DNA of 64,000 nucleotides from an uncultured Pseudomonadales bacterium (GTDB taxonomy: Bacteria; Pseudomonadota; Gammaproteobacteria; Pseudomonadales; Azotimanducaceae), in NCBI GenBank assembly GCA_958296195.1, contig OY282455.1, forward strand, positions 3,765,809 to 3,829,808, in the 5' to 3' direction. Shown piece by piece: positions 26,447 through 34,410 of this stretch (positions within the stretch are counted from its first letter, which is position 1; each line of letters begins with the position of its first letter). The translations under genes were made by a program, and so were the position numbers. Below the pieces are notes generated by a model. The model had not been told where the DNA came from, made no database searches, and saw only the letters and a program-made list of their open reading frames with translations.

Positions 26447-27013
26447 ATGAACAAGGCCGTCAAGATCACTGTATTCCGTTGGGCTGGAGCTTGGGGGCCG
26501 TTCAAGGTGAGCATCCCCTGCGGCGAGTGCGCCCTCACCGGGGACATCATCCAAGACTGCCTCGCCAACGAACTGGCCGGCATCAGGGCCGAAGTGGATA
26601 CCCACGACTGGCTCACCGAGTGGTGGAGGCCCCTGCCCAAGGGCGGTTGGCACGCTCCCATCGTCATGGTCGATGACAAGGTCATCTCCCAAGGCTTGGC
26701 GCTGAACCGGGGCCTGCTGGTGCAAGCCGTCATCGAAGCCGCAGCCAACCGCACCCCCTTGGAAGGCACCCACGTCTTCGGCAAGGTCGGCTGCCCCCAC
26801 TGCGGCCGCGCCAAGGATCGCCTGGAGCAATCCGGCCTCCAGCACCGCTACTACGACGTCATCAAGGACACCCGCGCCCTCTATGAAATGATCGCCAGGG
26901 TGAAGCCCATCATCGGCCCCAAGACGCCGGTGACGGTGCCGCAAATATGGGTCGAAGGCACCTATGTGGGCGGCGCGGACGCGCTTGAGGAGCGGCTTGC
27001 AGCAACGGTTTGA
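26447..27013 (+). CDS. Two-part protein with C-terminal glutaredoxin domain
   Basis: A 188-residue protein. The C-terminal 80 residues are a glutaredoxin: HVFGKVGCPHCGRAKDRLE has the CPHC redox site, with TVPQIWVEGTYVGGADALEE as the cis-proline and glutathione-binding part. The N-terminal half also resembles a thioredoxin fold, with an IPCGECALTGDI motif that keeps a CxxC pair (CGEC), and ends near the domain linker. A GGGAGGA Shine-Dalgarno sequence precedes the ATG. The gene is followed by katA, suggesting oxidative-stress defence or repair of oxidised cysteines. The role of the N-terminal half is unknown. Confidence 0.75.
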   Translation: MNKAVKITVFRWAGAWGPFKVSIPCGECALTGDIIQDCLANELAGIRAEVDTHDWLTEWWRPLPKGGWHAPIVMVDDKVISQGLALNRGLLVQAVIEAAANRTPLEGTHVFGKVGCPHCGRAKDRLEQSGLQHRYYDVIKDTRALYEMIARVKPIIGPKTPVTVPQIWVEGTYVGGADALEERLAATV

Positions 27014-27054
27014 CATGGTTTGACTCCGCGACCGAGTGAGGCCACGCCTTATCT

Positions 27055-27091
27055 ATAGACAACATCAATCGATTCTATAAAAACAATCGAT
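27055..27091. promoter_or_regulatory. Candidate OxyR-binding site upstream of katA
   Basis: Four tetrads with exact seven-base spacing read ATAG-N7-CAAT-N7-ATAA-N7-CGAT. They match 13 of 16 core positions of the ATAG/CTAT OxyR consensus. The site is 131 bases upstream of katA, and a TATAAC follows it. No oxyR gene is in the window. Binding is inferred from the pattern only. Confidence 0.5.
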
Positions 27092-27221
27092 TTTACAAAT
27101 ATAACGGCCGCCGCAAACATGCCTCTGAACGGCAAAGGGCTTACGCCTTGCGCCGTTTGGACGGCCCCGCATACAAGCGGTGCAGCCAATGCAAGGTTCC
27201 GAATAGGACAAGGAGAATGCG

Positions 27222-28679
27222 ATGAACACGAAAGAGAGACCCACGCTCACCACCGCCGCCGGCATCCCGGTGGGCGACAACCAAAACAGCTTGACCGCCG
27301 GCCGCCAAGGCCCGCTGTTAGTGCAGGACTGGCAACTGTTCGAGAAGCATGCCCACTTCAACCGGGAGCGCATCCCGGAGCGGGTGGTCCACGCCAAGGG
27401 CTCCGGGGCCTACGGCGCCCTGCGCATCACCGGCGACATCAGCCGCTACACCAAGGCCAAGGCGCTGCAGCCGGGGGCGGAGAGCGAGTGCTTCCTGCGC
27501 TTCTCGACCGTGGCCGGGGAGCGCGGCGCGGCGGACGCCGAACGGGACGTGCGCGGCTTCGCCCTGAAGGTTTACACCGAGGAGGGCAACTGGGACTTGG
27601 TCGGCAACAACACGCCGGTGTTCTTCGTGCGCGACCCCTACAAGTTCCCGGACTTCATCCGCAGCCAGAAGCGGGACCCGCGCACCAACCTGCGCAGCCC
27701 CACGGCCATGTGGGACTTCTGGTCCCTCTCCCCAGAGAGCCTGCACCAGGTCACCATCCTGATGTCCGACCGCGGCACCCCGAAGAGCTACCGACACATG
27801 AACGGCTACGGCTCCCATACGTTCAGCCTCATCAACCAGGACGGCGAACGCTTTTGGGTGAAGTTCCACTTCAAAACCCTGCAGGGCGTTCAATGCCTGG
27901 CGGATGCGGAGGTGGGCGGCATCATCGGCGCGGACCGGGAAAGCCACCAGCGCGACCTCTTCAATGCGATTGAGGGCGGCGACTTTCCCAAATGGCGCTT
28001 CTGCATGCAGGTCATGCCGGAGCGGGATGCGGAAAGGACGCCCTACGACCCCTTCGACCTCACCAAGGTGTGGCCGCACAGCGACTACCCGCTGATTGAG
28101 GTCGGCGTGCTGGAGCTCAACCGCAACCCGGAGAACTACTTCGCCGAGGTGGAGCAGGCCGGCTTCTCGCCGGCCAACGTGGTGCCCGGCATCGGCCACA
28201 GCCCGGACCGGATGCTGCAGTTCCGCATCTTCTCCTACGCCGATGCGCAGCGCTACCGCCTTGGGGTGAACCACGAGGCGCTGCCCGTCAACCGCCCGCG
28301 CTGCCCCATGCACGGCTACCACCGGGATGGCCTGATGCGCTTTGACGGCAACGGCGGCGGTTCGGTTCACTACGAGCCCAACCGCTTCGACGGCCCCGTG
28401 GAGGACCCGCAGTTCAAGGAGCCGCCGCTGCCCATCAGCGGCGCCGCCGACCGCTACGACCACCGCACCGGCAATGACGACCACGCCCAAGCCGGCGCCC
28501 TGTTCCGGTTGCTGGACCATGCGCAGCGGTCCCATCTGCTGGACAACATCGCCGGCGCCATGCAGGGCGTGCCGGAGGAGATCGCACTGCGCCAGATCGG
28601 CCATTTCCGCCAAGCGGACCCCGCCTACGGCGATGGCGTCGCGCAGCGCTTGGGCGTCAAGGCGCCCAAGGCGGCATAG
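27222..28679 (+). CDS. katA: Monofunctional heme catalase
   Basis: A 485-residue small-subunit catalase, which converts hydrogen peroxide to water and oxygen. The distal catalytic histidine is in [19 protein letters not shown]. The active-site asparagine region is [17 protein letters not shown], and the proximal heme tyrosine is in [17 protein letters not shown]. Length and sequence suit clade 3 enzymes such as KatA. The ATG at 27222 follows AAGGAGAATGCG. The promoter region has an OxyR-like site, in line with peroxide induction. A perfect 12-bp hairpin follows the stop codon. It may be co-regulated with the glutaredoxin-like protein upstream, though 208 bases separate them. Confidence 0.96.
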   Translation: MNTKERPTLTTAAGIPVGDNQNSLTAGRQGPLLVQDWQLFEKHAHFNRERIPERVVHAKGSGAYGALRITGDISRYTKAKALQPGAESECFLRFSTVAGERGAADAERDVRGFALKVYTEEGNWDLVGNNTPVFFVRDPYKFPDFIRSQKRDPRTNLRSPTAMWDFWSLSPESLHQVTILMSDRGTPKSYRHMNGYGSHTFSLINQDGERFWVKFHFKTLQGVQCLADAEVGGIIGADRESHQRDLFNAIEGGDFPKWRFCMQVMPERDAERTPYDPFDLTKVWPHSDYPLIEVGVLELNRNPENYFAEVEQAGFSPANVVPGIGHSPDRMLQFRIFSYADAQRYRLGVNHEALPVNRPRCPMHGYHRDGLMRFDGNGGGSVHYEPNRFDGPVEDPQFKEPPLPISGAADRYDHRTGNDDHAQAGALFRLLDHAQRSHLLDNIAGAMQGVPEEIALRQIGHFRQADPAYGDGVAQRLGVKAPKAA

Positions 28680-28687
28680 CCCGCAAA

Positions 28688-28718
28688 CCGGGCCAAGCCT
28701 GCAAAGGGCTTGGCCCGG
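28688..28718 (+). terminator. Strong hairpin after katA
   Basis: Arms CCGGGCCAAGCC and GGCTTGGCCCGG pair perfectly over 12 bases around a seven-base loop, starting eight bases past the katA stop. No T-run follows, so it may be a factor-dependent terminator or a 3' stabilising hairpin. Confidence 0.7.
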
Positions 28719-29158
28719 CTGCTCCGCAAGTGATACGCAACGCCGCCGCAAACATTCCCGCTCCAAGCTGTCGCTCCAAGGCCGCCGACTTCGCCGATAG
28801 CCTGCTGCACATGGAAAGCCAGCTTCGGGAGGCTGTCCCCTGCGCAAGCCGCCTGACGGCTGCTTATCGCCCACCGAACGCGGAGCGTCAGGCCTAAGGG
28901 ACAGCGCTCAACCAAGCCCCGCAAAAAACGCCTGAAGCAGGCCCCGAACCCGCCCGAAAGCAGTCCAAAAACCGTCCAAAACGACGATACAACGCCGTTC
29001 AAGAACGAACCGCGTCCCCCCAAAAAGCCGGAACGCAGTACGCCAGCTAGCCCCAAAACGCGGATACCCCCACAGCGCAAGTCCTTCCATCGAGGCATAT
29101 TGACTATCGCGATGCCCGTACTGTAGGGTGAATTCCCCTGATTACTGAGACCAATGAC
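28719..29158. other. Intergenic, nothing recognised
   Basis: About 440 bases without a supported gene. A 60-codon minus-strand frame (28908-29090) has no recognisable family and unremarkable composition. This gap marks the left border of the accessory island. A short stretch GCCGCCGCAAACAT is shared with the katA upstream region. Confidence 0.4.
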
Positions 29159-29428
29159 GTGTCATTTCGTGTAGTACGAGTGATTGATGGCGACACGTTC
29201 CATGTCGCCCCTACCTGGAGCACACAAGGCAAAACTGGCGACCGGGTGCGCATCGCAGACGTCAATGCGCCAGAGTTGCCCTCTGTCGCCGGTTTAAGTG
29301 CGATGCACAAGCTGGAAACACTCATTGGAGGGCGGATTGTTGACCTGTACACGCGGGCGGTGGACCCCTATGGGCGATTAGTTGCCGATGTTTACCTAAA
29401 CGGCCAAAACGTAACACATTTGCTCTAG
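29159..29428 (+). CDS. Short thermonuclease (SNase)-like protein
   Basis: An 89-residue protein resembling the staphylococcal nuclease fold: VIDGDTFHV, DRVRIADVNAPEL and DPYGRLVADVYLNGQNV. These hold the catalytic arginines and glutamate and the calcium-site aspartates. Full SNase domains are normally 110 or more residues; this one ends soon after the third motif, so it is a minimal or truncated form. No signal peptide is seen. The start is a GTG with no clear Shine-Dalgarno sequence. It lies at the entry to the accessory island, 140 bases before the PARIS-like ATPase gene, and may be unrelated to it. Confidence 0.6.
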   Translation: MSFRVVRVIDGDTFHVAPTWSTQGKTGDRVRIADVNAPELPSVAGLSAMHKLETLIGGRIVDLYTRAVDPYGRLVADVYLNGQNVTHLL

Positions 29429-29566
29429 CTGGGAAGTAATTGTTTGTCAAAAACTTAATCTCCCGGTAAGGTTACGCAGTACATAACATGTGGCTCAGAG
29501 CGAGCTGAGGACTAGACACATCGCGGCGAATTGCCCGTTGGCAAGGCGAAAAAGAGGAGAATACCC

Positions 29567-30895
29567 GTGAAACAAGGCGAATTTGTGCGTCTGCGGCGCA
29601 TTGAGGTCGATGGTCTTTTCGGCATTTACGACCATCGCATTGATCTAAGAGAACGCATCACGATCCTGCACGGGCCGAACGGCGTCGGAAAGACTACCGT
29701 ACTTAGGATGACTGATGCACTCTGTCGGCGTAACATTGCGTATTTTGCACGGTTTCCCTTCAAGAGGTTTTCGCTGGCCTTCGATGACCAAACAAACTTG
29801 GAATTGACTGACGTTGCCCCTAACAAGGCGACGAAAGAGCCATCCGCAAAGTTGACGTTAACGGATTCCGAGGGAAATTCCCATTTCGCCAACGTCAATT
29901 TGAATCGATCACTTGCGGACACAATCGCGGAAAAATATGATTTTCTTCGCCCATACTCCGGTATTGAGAATACTTGGATCGACCTGAGAGACGATGAAGT
30001 GCTCACTGAAGCCGAGGTGGTTTCTCGATTCGGCGGACGGGAGTTGACGGGTTCGGGTAATGAATTTCCCCCGTTTGTTGACGGTTTCCTCCAGAACGCG
30101 AACACCCACTTCATTGAAGTTCAGCGGCTGGTGCGCACGCCTTTGGGTTTCGCTTACCGGCGACGTCGCCCCTCTGCCATGTCCAAGATTATGGAGTACG
30201 GCCAAGACCTAAATAGAAGAATGGGTGATACGATGGCGGAATATGGCCGCAAAGCTCAGTCTTTGGACCAGTCCTTTCCACAGCGTATTATGGAGCCAAC
30301 CGACCAGCTAGAGCCAGGCGAACTTCAAAAGATAATGACTGACCTCGAAAAGAGGATGACTGACCTCGACAACAAGACGGCTAGCTACAAGGACATTGGG
30401 ATTCTTGACGTGCCGTCCGCTCATCCGTTTCAAACCATTGACGGGATGGACCCCACACGGGCCCGAATCATGACTTTGTATGTCCAAGATACCGAGAGCA
30501 AGCTTCAATCATTAGACGATTTCGCTAAGCGATCCAAGCTATTGTTGGAAAGTGTAAATCAGAAGTTTCGGCACAAGCGCATTTGTTTGGACCGAGATCA
30601 AGGGCTGATCGTGAAAGATGATGCTGGACAACCATTGCCATTGGACTGGCTATCTTCAGGCGAACAGCATGAACTTGTTCTACATTACGACCTTCTATTC
30701 AGAGTGCAGCCTAATACTGTAGTCCTGCTTGACGAACCAGAGCTATCCCTTCACGTTGAATGGCAGACGAAATTCCTGTCAGACTTGGAGAAAATCATAG
30801 GACTATCTGGTTTTGACGCAATTATGGCAACTCATTCGCCTTATATCGTTGGCGAACGAGACGATTTAATGGTTGCCCTTGGCGATCAGGTATAA
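29567..30895 (+). CDS. PARIS-like AAA15/ABC ATPase (AriA-like)
   Basis: A 442-residue ATPase. The start is the GTG at 29567, which has AGAGGAG seven bases upstream; the frame is open for 12 codons before it. Walker A is LHGPNGVGKTT (K42), the ABC signature is LSSGEQHELVL, Walker B is VVLLDEPELSLH and the H-loop is MATHSPYIVGE. The middle is helical and charged. This is the AAA15/AAA_23 OLD-like family. The next gene encodes a DUF4435 protein only two bases later. This pairing is that of the PARIS anti-phage system, in which AriA senses viral anti-restriction proteins and releases the AriB effector. Assignment rests on domain pairing and order; the AriA of known systems has not been compared here. 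Confidence 0.72.
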   Translation: MKQGEFVRLRRIEVDGLFGIYDHRIDLRERITILHGPNGVGKTTVLRMTDALCRRNIAYFARFPFKRFSLAFDDQTNLELTDVAPNKATKEPSAKLTLTDSEGNSHFANVNLNRSLADTIAEKYDFLRPYSGIENTWIDLRDDEVLTEAEVVSRFGGRELTGSGNEFPPFVDGFLQNANTHFIEVQRLVRTPLGFAYRRRRPSAMSKIMEYGQDLNRRMGDTMAEYGRKAQSLDQSFPQRIMEPTDQLEPGELQKIMTDLEKRMTDLDNKTASYKDIGILDVPSAHPFQTIDGMDPTRARIMTLYVQDTESKLQSLDDFAKRSKLLLESVNQKFRHKRICLDRDQGLIVKDDAGQPLPLDWLSSGEQHELVLHYDLLFRVQPNTVVLLDEPELSLHVEWQTKFLSDLEKIIGLSGFDAIMATHSPYIVGERDDLMVALGDQV

Positions 30896-30897
30896 GA

Positions 30898-31746
30898 ATG
30901 ATCAATATGCGTGGAAGCTGGAGCCCTTATGTTGTGGCAGCTGAAGTGAAAATGCGCCGCACACAGCACAAAGGGGCTTTTTTGGTGGTTGAAGGCAGGA
31001 GTGATTGGGTTTTCTGGAAGACTCGTCGGCATAAGAGCTGTCAGTTAGTTAACGCTGAGGGAAAACATAATGTCGTCAAAGGAATTCAGAGGCTTGACGA
31101 AGAGGATATCTCTGGCGCTTTAGGTGTGGTTGACAGCAATCACGACTACTTGGCTGGAACCGACCCCATCTCCACAAATCTAGTGGCCACAGACGCTCAC
31201 GACATGGAGTGCCTTCTGTGCCGTTCGTCCGCGCTTGACAAGGTTCTAGCTGAACACGGCGACCCCGACAAGATCACCCGATTCGAGAAGAATCATGGCA
31301 CTGATGTTCGCACGGGACTTCTCGAGCGAGCCCTCGTCTTCGGCCAGCTAAGATGGGCAGCACAGGTCGATGAACCGAAAATAGGTTTGGCGGAAATTCG
31401 AATACCCCGATTTGTGGATGAGACAACATGGAGTGTGGATGCTGCTGGCCTAATCCGAACGGTGGCTCAGGAGTCGAGCAATGACGCGGTCGTTCTGGAG
31501 GAACGCATGGCGCAGTTGCCATCAGCTGATCCTTGGTATGTTGCCAACGGACATGACATGGTGGAAATTCTGCGTTTGGGGCTCCGAAAAGTCTTGGGTA
31601 GAATATCGAGCACTATCGGGCAGGATCGAATCGCGGAGCTGCTTCGGGCTGGGACCACACCAAGTGATTTGCAAAGTACTGGGTTATGGAGAGACATGCG
31701 CGCTTGGGAAGGAGAAAATGTTCCGTATCTTGTTTTGGCAGACTAG
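30898..31746 (+). CDS. PARIS-like DUF4435 effector (AriB-like)
   Basis: A 282-residue DUF4435 protein. The N-terminal VEGRSDWVFW (E32, D36) is the DUF4435 acidic motif, followed by GVVDSNHDYL (D79, D83) and ATDAHDMECLL. These match a Toprim/OLD-like nuclease core. In PARIS systems this protein is held by the ATPase and, once triggered, cleaves a cellular tRNA and stops phage growth. The gene starts two bases after the ATPase stop, so the two are co-translated. All core acidic residues are present and the frame is open, so the pair looks intact, unlike most toxin genes just downstream. Confidence 0.72.
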   Translation: MINMRGSWSPYVVAAEVKMRRTQHKGAFLVVEGRSDWVFWKTRRHKSCQLVNAEGKHNVVKGIQRLDEEDISGALGVVDSNHDYLAGTDPISTNLVATDAHDMECLLCRSSALDKVLAEHGDPDKITRFEKNHGTDVRTGLLERALVFGQLRWAAQVDEPKIGLAEIRIPRFVDETTWSVDAAGLIRTVAQESSNDAVVLEERMAQLPSADPWYVANGHDMVEILRLGLRKVLGRISSTIGQDRIAELLRAGTTPSDLQSTGLWRDMRAWEGENVPYLVLAD

Positions 31747-31833
31747 AAGCTATCTCACAACAGCTATGTCGGATAGTTCGAAACCGTCTGCACGGACCTG
31801 AAGCCGATGAGAAGCAAAAGGAGGACAGCTAGA

Positions 31834-32373
31834 GTGCCCATCCACCACTTCACTCTGATTATCGACGGGGCGGACTTGCTGGACGAATCCGTGGTCAACA
31901 GCCTCTTTGAATCGGGATGCGACGATGCGCTGGTCGGCAGCACGGACGGCGTTCAGTTCATCGATTTCGACCGCAACGCCGCCAGCTTGGACGAGGCGGT
32001 GTTGTCCGCAGTGGCCGATGTCGAGCAAGTGGAAGGCGTTCGGGTCGTCCGCATGGCCGGCGCCGGGCTGGTTTCCATTGCGGACATAGCCGCTCGCACC
32101 GGGCGCACTAGGGAAGGCGTACGGTTGCTTGTGGCGGGTGCCCGCGGTCCGGGGGGCTTTCCTCCTCCCGTCACGGACCCTAGGGACAGGTATCGGCTGT
32201 GGCGCTGGAGCGATGTCGAGCGCTGGTTCAGGAGCGAAGTCGGCGAAGAGATTTCGGAAGTGGGGGAAGAACGCTTGCTTTCGGCCATAAACGCCTGCCT
32301 AGAACTGCGCCAACAGCACCGTTGGTTGGATGCGGGGAAGCGAAGCCGTTTGCAGGCGTTGGCGAGTCTCTAG
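31834..32373 (+). CDS. Helix-turn-helix protein of unknown role
   Basis: A 179-residue protein. The start is a GTG preceded by GGAGGA. The front part (HHFTLIIDGADLLDES and FESGCDDALVGSTDG) is a recurring domain of unknown function. It is followed by a DNA-binding helix-turn-helix (LVSIADIAARTGRTREGVRL) and RYRLWRWSDVERWF, typical of MerR/excisionase-like readers. It is probably a transcriptional regulator or antitoxin-like protein associated with mobile loci. It lies between the PARIS-like pair and a broken phd-vapC module. Confidence 0.6.
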   Translation: MPIHHFTLIIDGADLLDESVVNSLFESGCDDALVGSTDGVQFIDFDRNAASLDEAVLSAVADVEQVEGVRVVRMAGAGLVSIADIAARTGRTREGVRLLVAGARGPGGFPPPVTDPRDRYRLWRWSDVERWFRSEVGEEISEVGEERLLSAINACLELRQQHRWLDAGKRSRLQALASL

Positions 32374-32444
32374 TGCCCCGTCCCGTAAATAAGCGCACTT
32401 TGGATGCGAGGGATTTTTGGCTACTGGCAAGGCGCGACAACGCC

Positions 32445-32696
32445 GTGTGGCAGGTTCATGAGGCCAAAGCCCGCTTCAGCGAGTTCCTCGCCGCAAGCGT
32501 GGCGGAAGGGCCGCAGATCGTTACCAAGCGAGGGGTCCAAGCAGCGGTTCTTGTGCCGATTGAGGAGTGGCGGCGCTTGGCGAAAGTCGCCAAGCCCAGC
32601 CTTAAGTACCTGTTGCTTGCCCCCGGCGCCCGAACAGAAGCGCTCGTTCCCGCCCGCGAAATTCATTCGCTCCGCCCTCCGCCGGCGCTTGAGTAG
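32445..32696 (+). CDS. Phd/YefM-family antitoxin
   Basis: An 83-residue antitoxin starting VWQVHEAKARFSEFL, with VTKRGVQAAVLVPIEEWRRL, typical of Phd/YefM DNA-binding domains. The C-terminal tail (KPSLKYLLLAPGARTEALV) is the usual VapC-binding segment. The GTG at 32445 is chosen by homology; no strong Shine-Dalgarno sequence is seen. It is intact and overlaps the start of the toxin gene, which is itself broken. It presumably still represses its promoter but has no complete toxin to neutralise. Confidence 0.78.
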   Translation: MWQVHEAKARFSEFLAASVAEGPQIVTKRGVQAAVLVPIEEWRRLAKVAKPSLKYLLLAPGARTEALVPAREIHSLRPPPALE

Positions 32697-32935
32697 CGGA
32701 CGTCTACTGGACACCAATGTCGTATCGGAACTCCGACGTCCCCGGCCGAATCCGGCCGTGGTCGATTGGGTCGAGGGCCTTGCCCAGGACCAGATGTTTC
32801 TCTCCGCCGTGACCATAGGGGAGATTCAAGATTGCCGCCACCGCTAAAGTGCATGGGCTGACTGTCGCGACGAGAAACCAGCGTGACTTTCTGGCCTTGG
32901 GCATCCCGTCTTGCAACCCGTTTGAGCATGGTTGA
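32689..32935 (+). pseudogene. VapC-type PIN toxin 1, internal deletion plus frameshift
   Basis: From a TTG overlapping the antitoxin end, the frame encodes a PIN N-terminus: LLDTNVVSELRRPRPNPAVV followed by LSAVTIGEIQ, then stops at 32848. A different frame then gives the PIN C-terminus: IAATAKVHGLTVATRNQRDF and IPSCNPFE. Normal toxins are about 140 residues; here about 60 central residues are missing, including the middle of the fold. The gene cannot produce a working nuclease. Confidence 0.8.
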
Positions 32936-32962
32936 GGGCGGAGCCTTCAGCCGGGGAGCGGG

Positions 32963-32974
32963 AGGAGGTGATCC
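32963..32974 (+). promoter_or_regulatory. Near-perfect anti-16S sequence without a close start codon
   Basis: AGGAGGTGATCC matches 12 bases of the complement to the 16S rRNA 3' end. The next start codon (ATG at 32990 of higA) is 15 bases downstream, too far for a standard Shine-Dalgarno role. A CTG in the same frame lies at 32981. Confidence 0.3.
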
Positions 32975-32989
32975 CATACACTGCCACTG

Positions 32990-33292
32990 ATGACTGATGC
33001 TATTGGGGTGAAGATGACGCCGGCTCACCCCGGTGATTTCGTCCGCACCGAGATCATTGAGGATCTCGGGCTGAGCGTAACGAAGGCCGCCGAAGCTTTG
33101 GGAGTGCGCAGGGCCACGCTCTCGGCTCTGCTCAACGGCAAGGCCACGCCGTCGCCGGAGATGGCGCTGCGCATCGAGAAGGCTTTTGGCGTGAGCATGG
33201 ACATGCTGATGCGCATGCAGGCATGGCACGACACCGCCCGGATGCGGGCCAAGGAGCACGAAATCAAGGTTCGGTGCTATGCGGCAGCGTGA
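32990..33292 (+). CDS. higA: HigA-family antitoxin
   Basis: A 100-residue XRE-type antitoxin: HPGDFVRTEIIEDLGLSVTK, then AAEALGVRRATLSALLNGKA and SPEMALRIEKAFGVSMDML are diagnostic of HigA/VapI. A second ATG is at 33014. Its partner HigB toxin usually lies directly upstream but is not present; the upstream sequence is the broken VapC. It is an orphan antitoxin that could still act as a repressor or neutralise incoming HigB. Confidence 0.88.
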   Translation: MTDAIGVKMTPAHPGDFVRTEIIEDLGLSVTKAAEALGVRRATLSALLNGKATPSPEMALRIEKAFGVSMDMLMRMQAWHDTARMRAKEHEIKVRCYAAA

Positions 33293-33538
33293 GCGCTAGT
33301 TTGCCGTGCGCTGGGTTCGCTGCTTGGCCCTCGGCCACTCCGGCGAGAGGCCACTTAGGTGTACATTTGGCGGCATGGCTGGCGGCTGATGACGGGAAGA
33401 TGCAATGGCTACTGAAGACGACAGCAGACCCGAATACTATGAGAATACTCACGCAAGCACTAGCCCAAGCCCGACAGGCTGCCAACACCGCGAAATCTTG
33501 CCGTTGACGTCCGGCCCCTCCTTCATTAGCCTTGCCTT

Positions 33539-33781
33539 ATGAAAAACGTCACCGTCACTCTTTCAGAGGAAATTGCGTTGTGGCTGCGGGCGCAGGCAGC
33601 CGAGAATGGGCACAGCGCGTCCAGATGGCTGGCTGACCTGCTTGAGCGGATGCGCCGCCAAGAGGACGAATACCAAGCCGCAATGGAGTGCGCCTTGGCA
33701 ATCCGGCCCGAAGAGCTGAACAAAGGCGGAGCACCCTACCCCAGCCGCAGCACCCACTATGACCGTGCGGGTCTTCGTTGA
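33539..33781 (+). CDS. VapB-like antitoxin (ribbon-helix-helix)
   Basis: An 80-residue protein: MKNVTVTLSEEIALWLRAQA is the ribbon and first helix, ASRWLADLLERMRRQEDEYQ the second helix, with a GGAPYPSR tail common in PIN-linked antitoxins. The frame is intact. It overlaps the start of the second PIN toxin by 23 bases, as expected for a vapBC operon, but that toxin is broken. The short form and neighbouring order support the call. Confidence 0.78.
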   Translation: MKNVTVTLSEEIALWLRAQAAENGHSASRWLADLLERMRRQEDEYQAAMECALAIRPEELNKGGAPYPSRSTHYDRAGLR

Positions 33782-34060
33782 CACCAACGTCCTTGTTTAC
33801 CGGCACGACGCCTCAAGCCCGGCAAAGCAATCCCGGGCGGACGATTGGTACAGGCTTCTAGGGCCTGGTACCTCCAAGACAACCATGCCGTTTCCTAGTG
33901 GGATGCCCTTATCGTGGCGGCTGCCCAGGCGGGCGAATGCAATGTCCTCCTAACCGAAGATTTACAGCACGGCCGGATGTTTGACGCCGTGCGAGTAGTG
34001 GACCCCTTTGCATCTCCTGACATGACGCCGGCCGAAGTTCTTGAAACATCGGCGTCGTAA
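33759..34060 (+). pseudogene. VapC-type PIN toxin 2, internal deletion, frameshift and stop
   Basis: The frame starts VRVFVDTNVLVYRHDASSPA and stays PIN-like to DWYRLL. Similarity resumes in another frame as AWYLQDNHAVS, meets TAG at the position of a conserved tyrosine, and continues WDALIVAAAQAGECNVLLTE to a TAA at 34058. Compared with full-length toxins, about 50-55 residues are missing. Three independent lesions rule out a functional product. Confidence 0.8.
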
Positions 34061-34185
34061 ACCAATTCCATTGCCTATCCTGACTTCAGCCAAGCAGAGG
34101 CACCTACGCCATACGTTGGATATTGACCCCCACGATGGGCGTCATGGCGCCAGCCATAGAACACGGCGGTAACTCTCGCCTATTT

Positions 34186-34410
34186 TGGCTGCTGTTCAAC
34201 CGGGTGAGGGCGGCTGCGCTGGTCGACCGGCTTCCGCACCACTGCCACATCGTCAACATTCAGGCCAATGGCAGCCGCATGAAAGAACATCCGGAGCTTC
34301 GGGACTCCGTGCAGCGGTCGGAGGACGACAACGAGCCGCAGCAAGGGGCGGCACCGTCCACGCGCTTAATCGTGGCACAGCATCGCGGCTCCGTTGCTAC
34401 TCGTCGTTAA
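34186..34410 (+). pseudogene. IS21-type istB remnant
   Basis: The peptide VRAAALVDRLPHHCHIVNIQ followed by ANGSRMKEHPEL matches the C-terminus of IstB-type ATPases of IS21 elements (LLDRLLHHCHIVNIRGxSYR). The rest of IstB, the IstA transposase and terminal inverted repeats were not seen. It marks a past insertion in the island. Confidence 0.6.

Noticed and set aside
27318-28874. 518-codon minus-strand frame opposite katA
   Set aside because: It is antisense to a clear catalase and has no recognisable family; long antisense frames are expected in GC-rich DNA.
28908-29090. 60-codon frame in the gap after katA
   Set aside because: No family, no convincing ribosome site; not enough support for a gene.
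33293-33538. Search for a higB toxin next to higA
   Set aside because: No RelE/HigB-like peptide was found on either side; short frames there have no motif.
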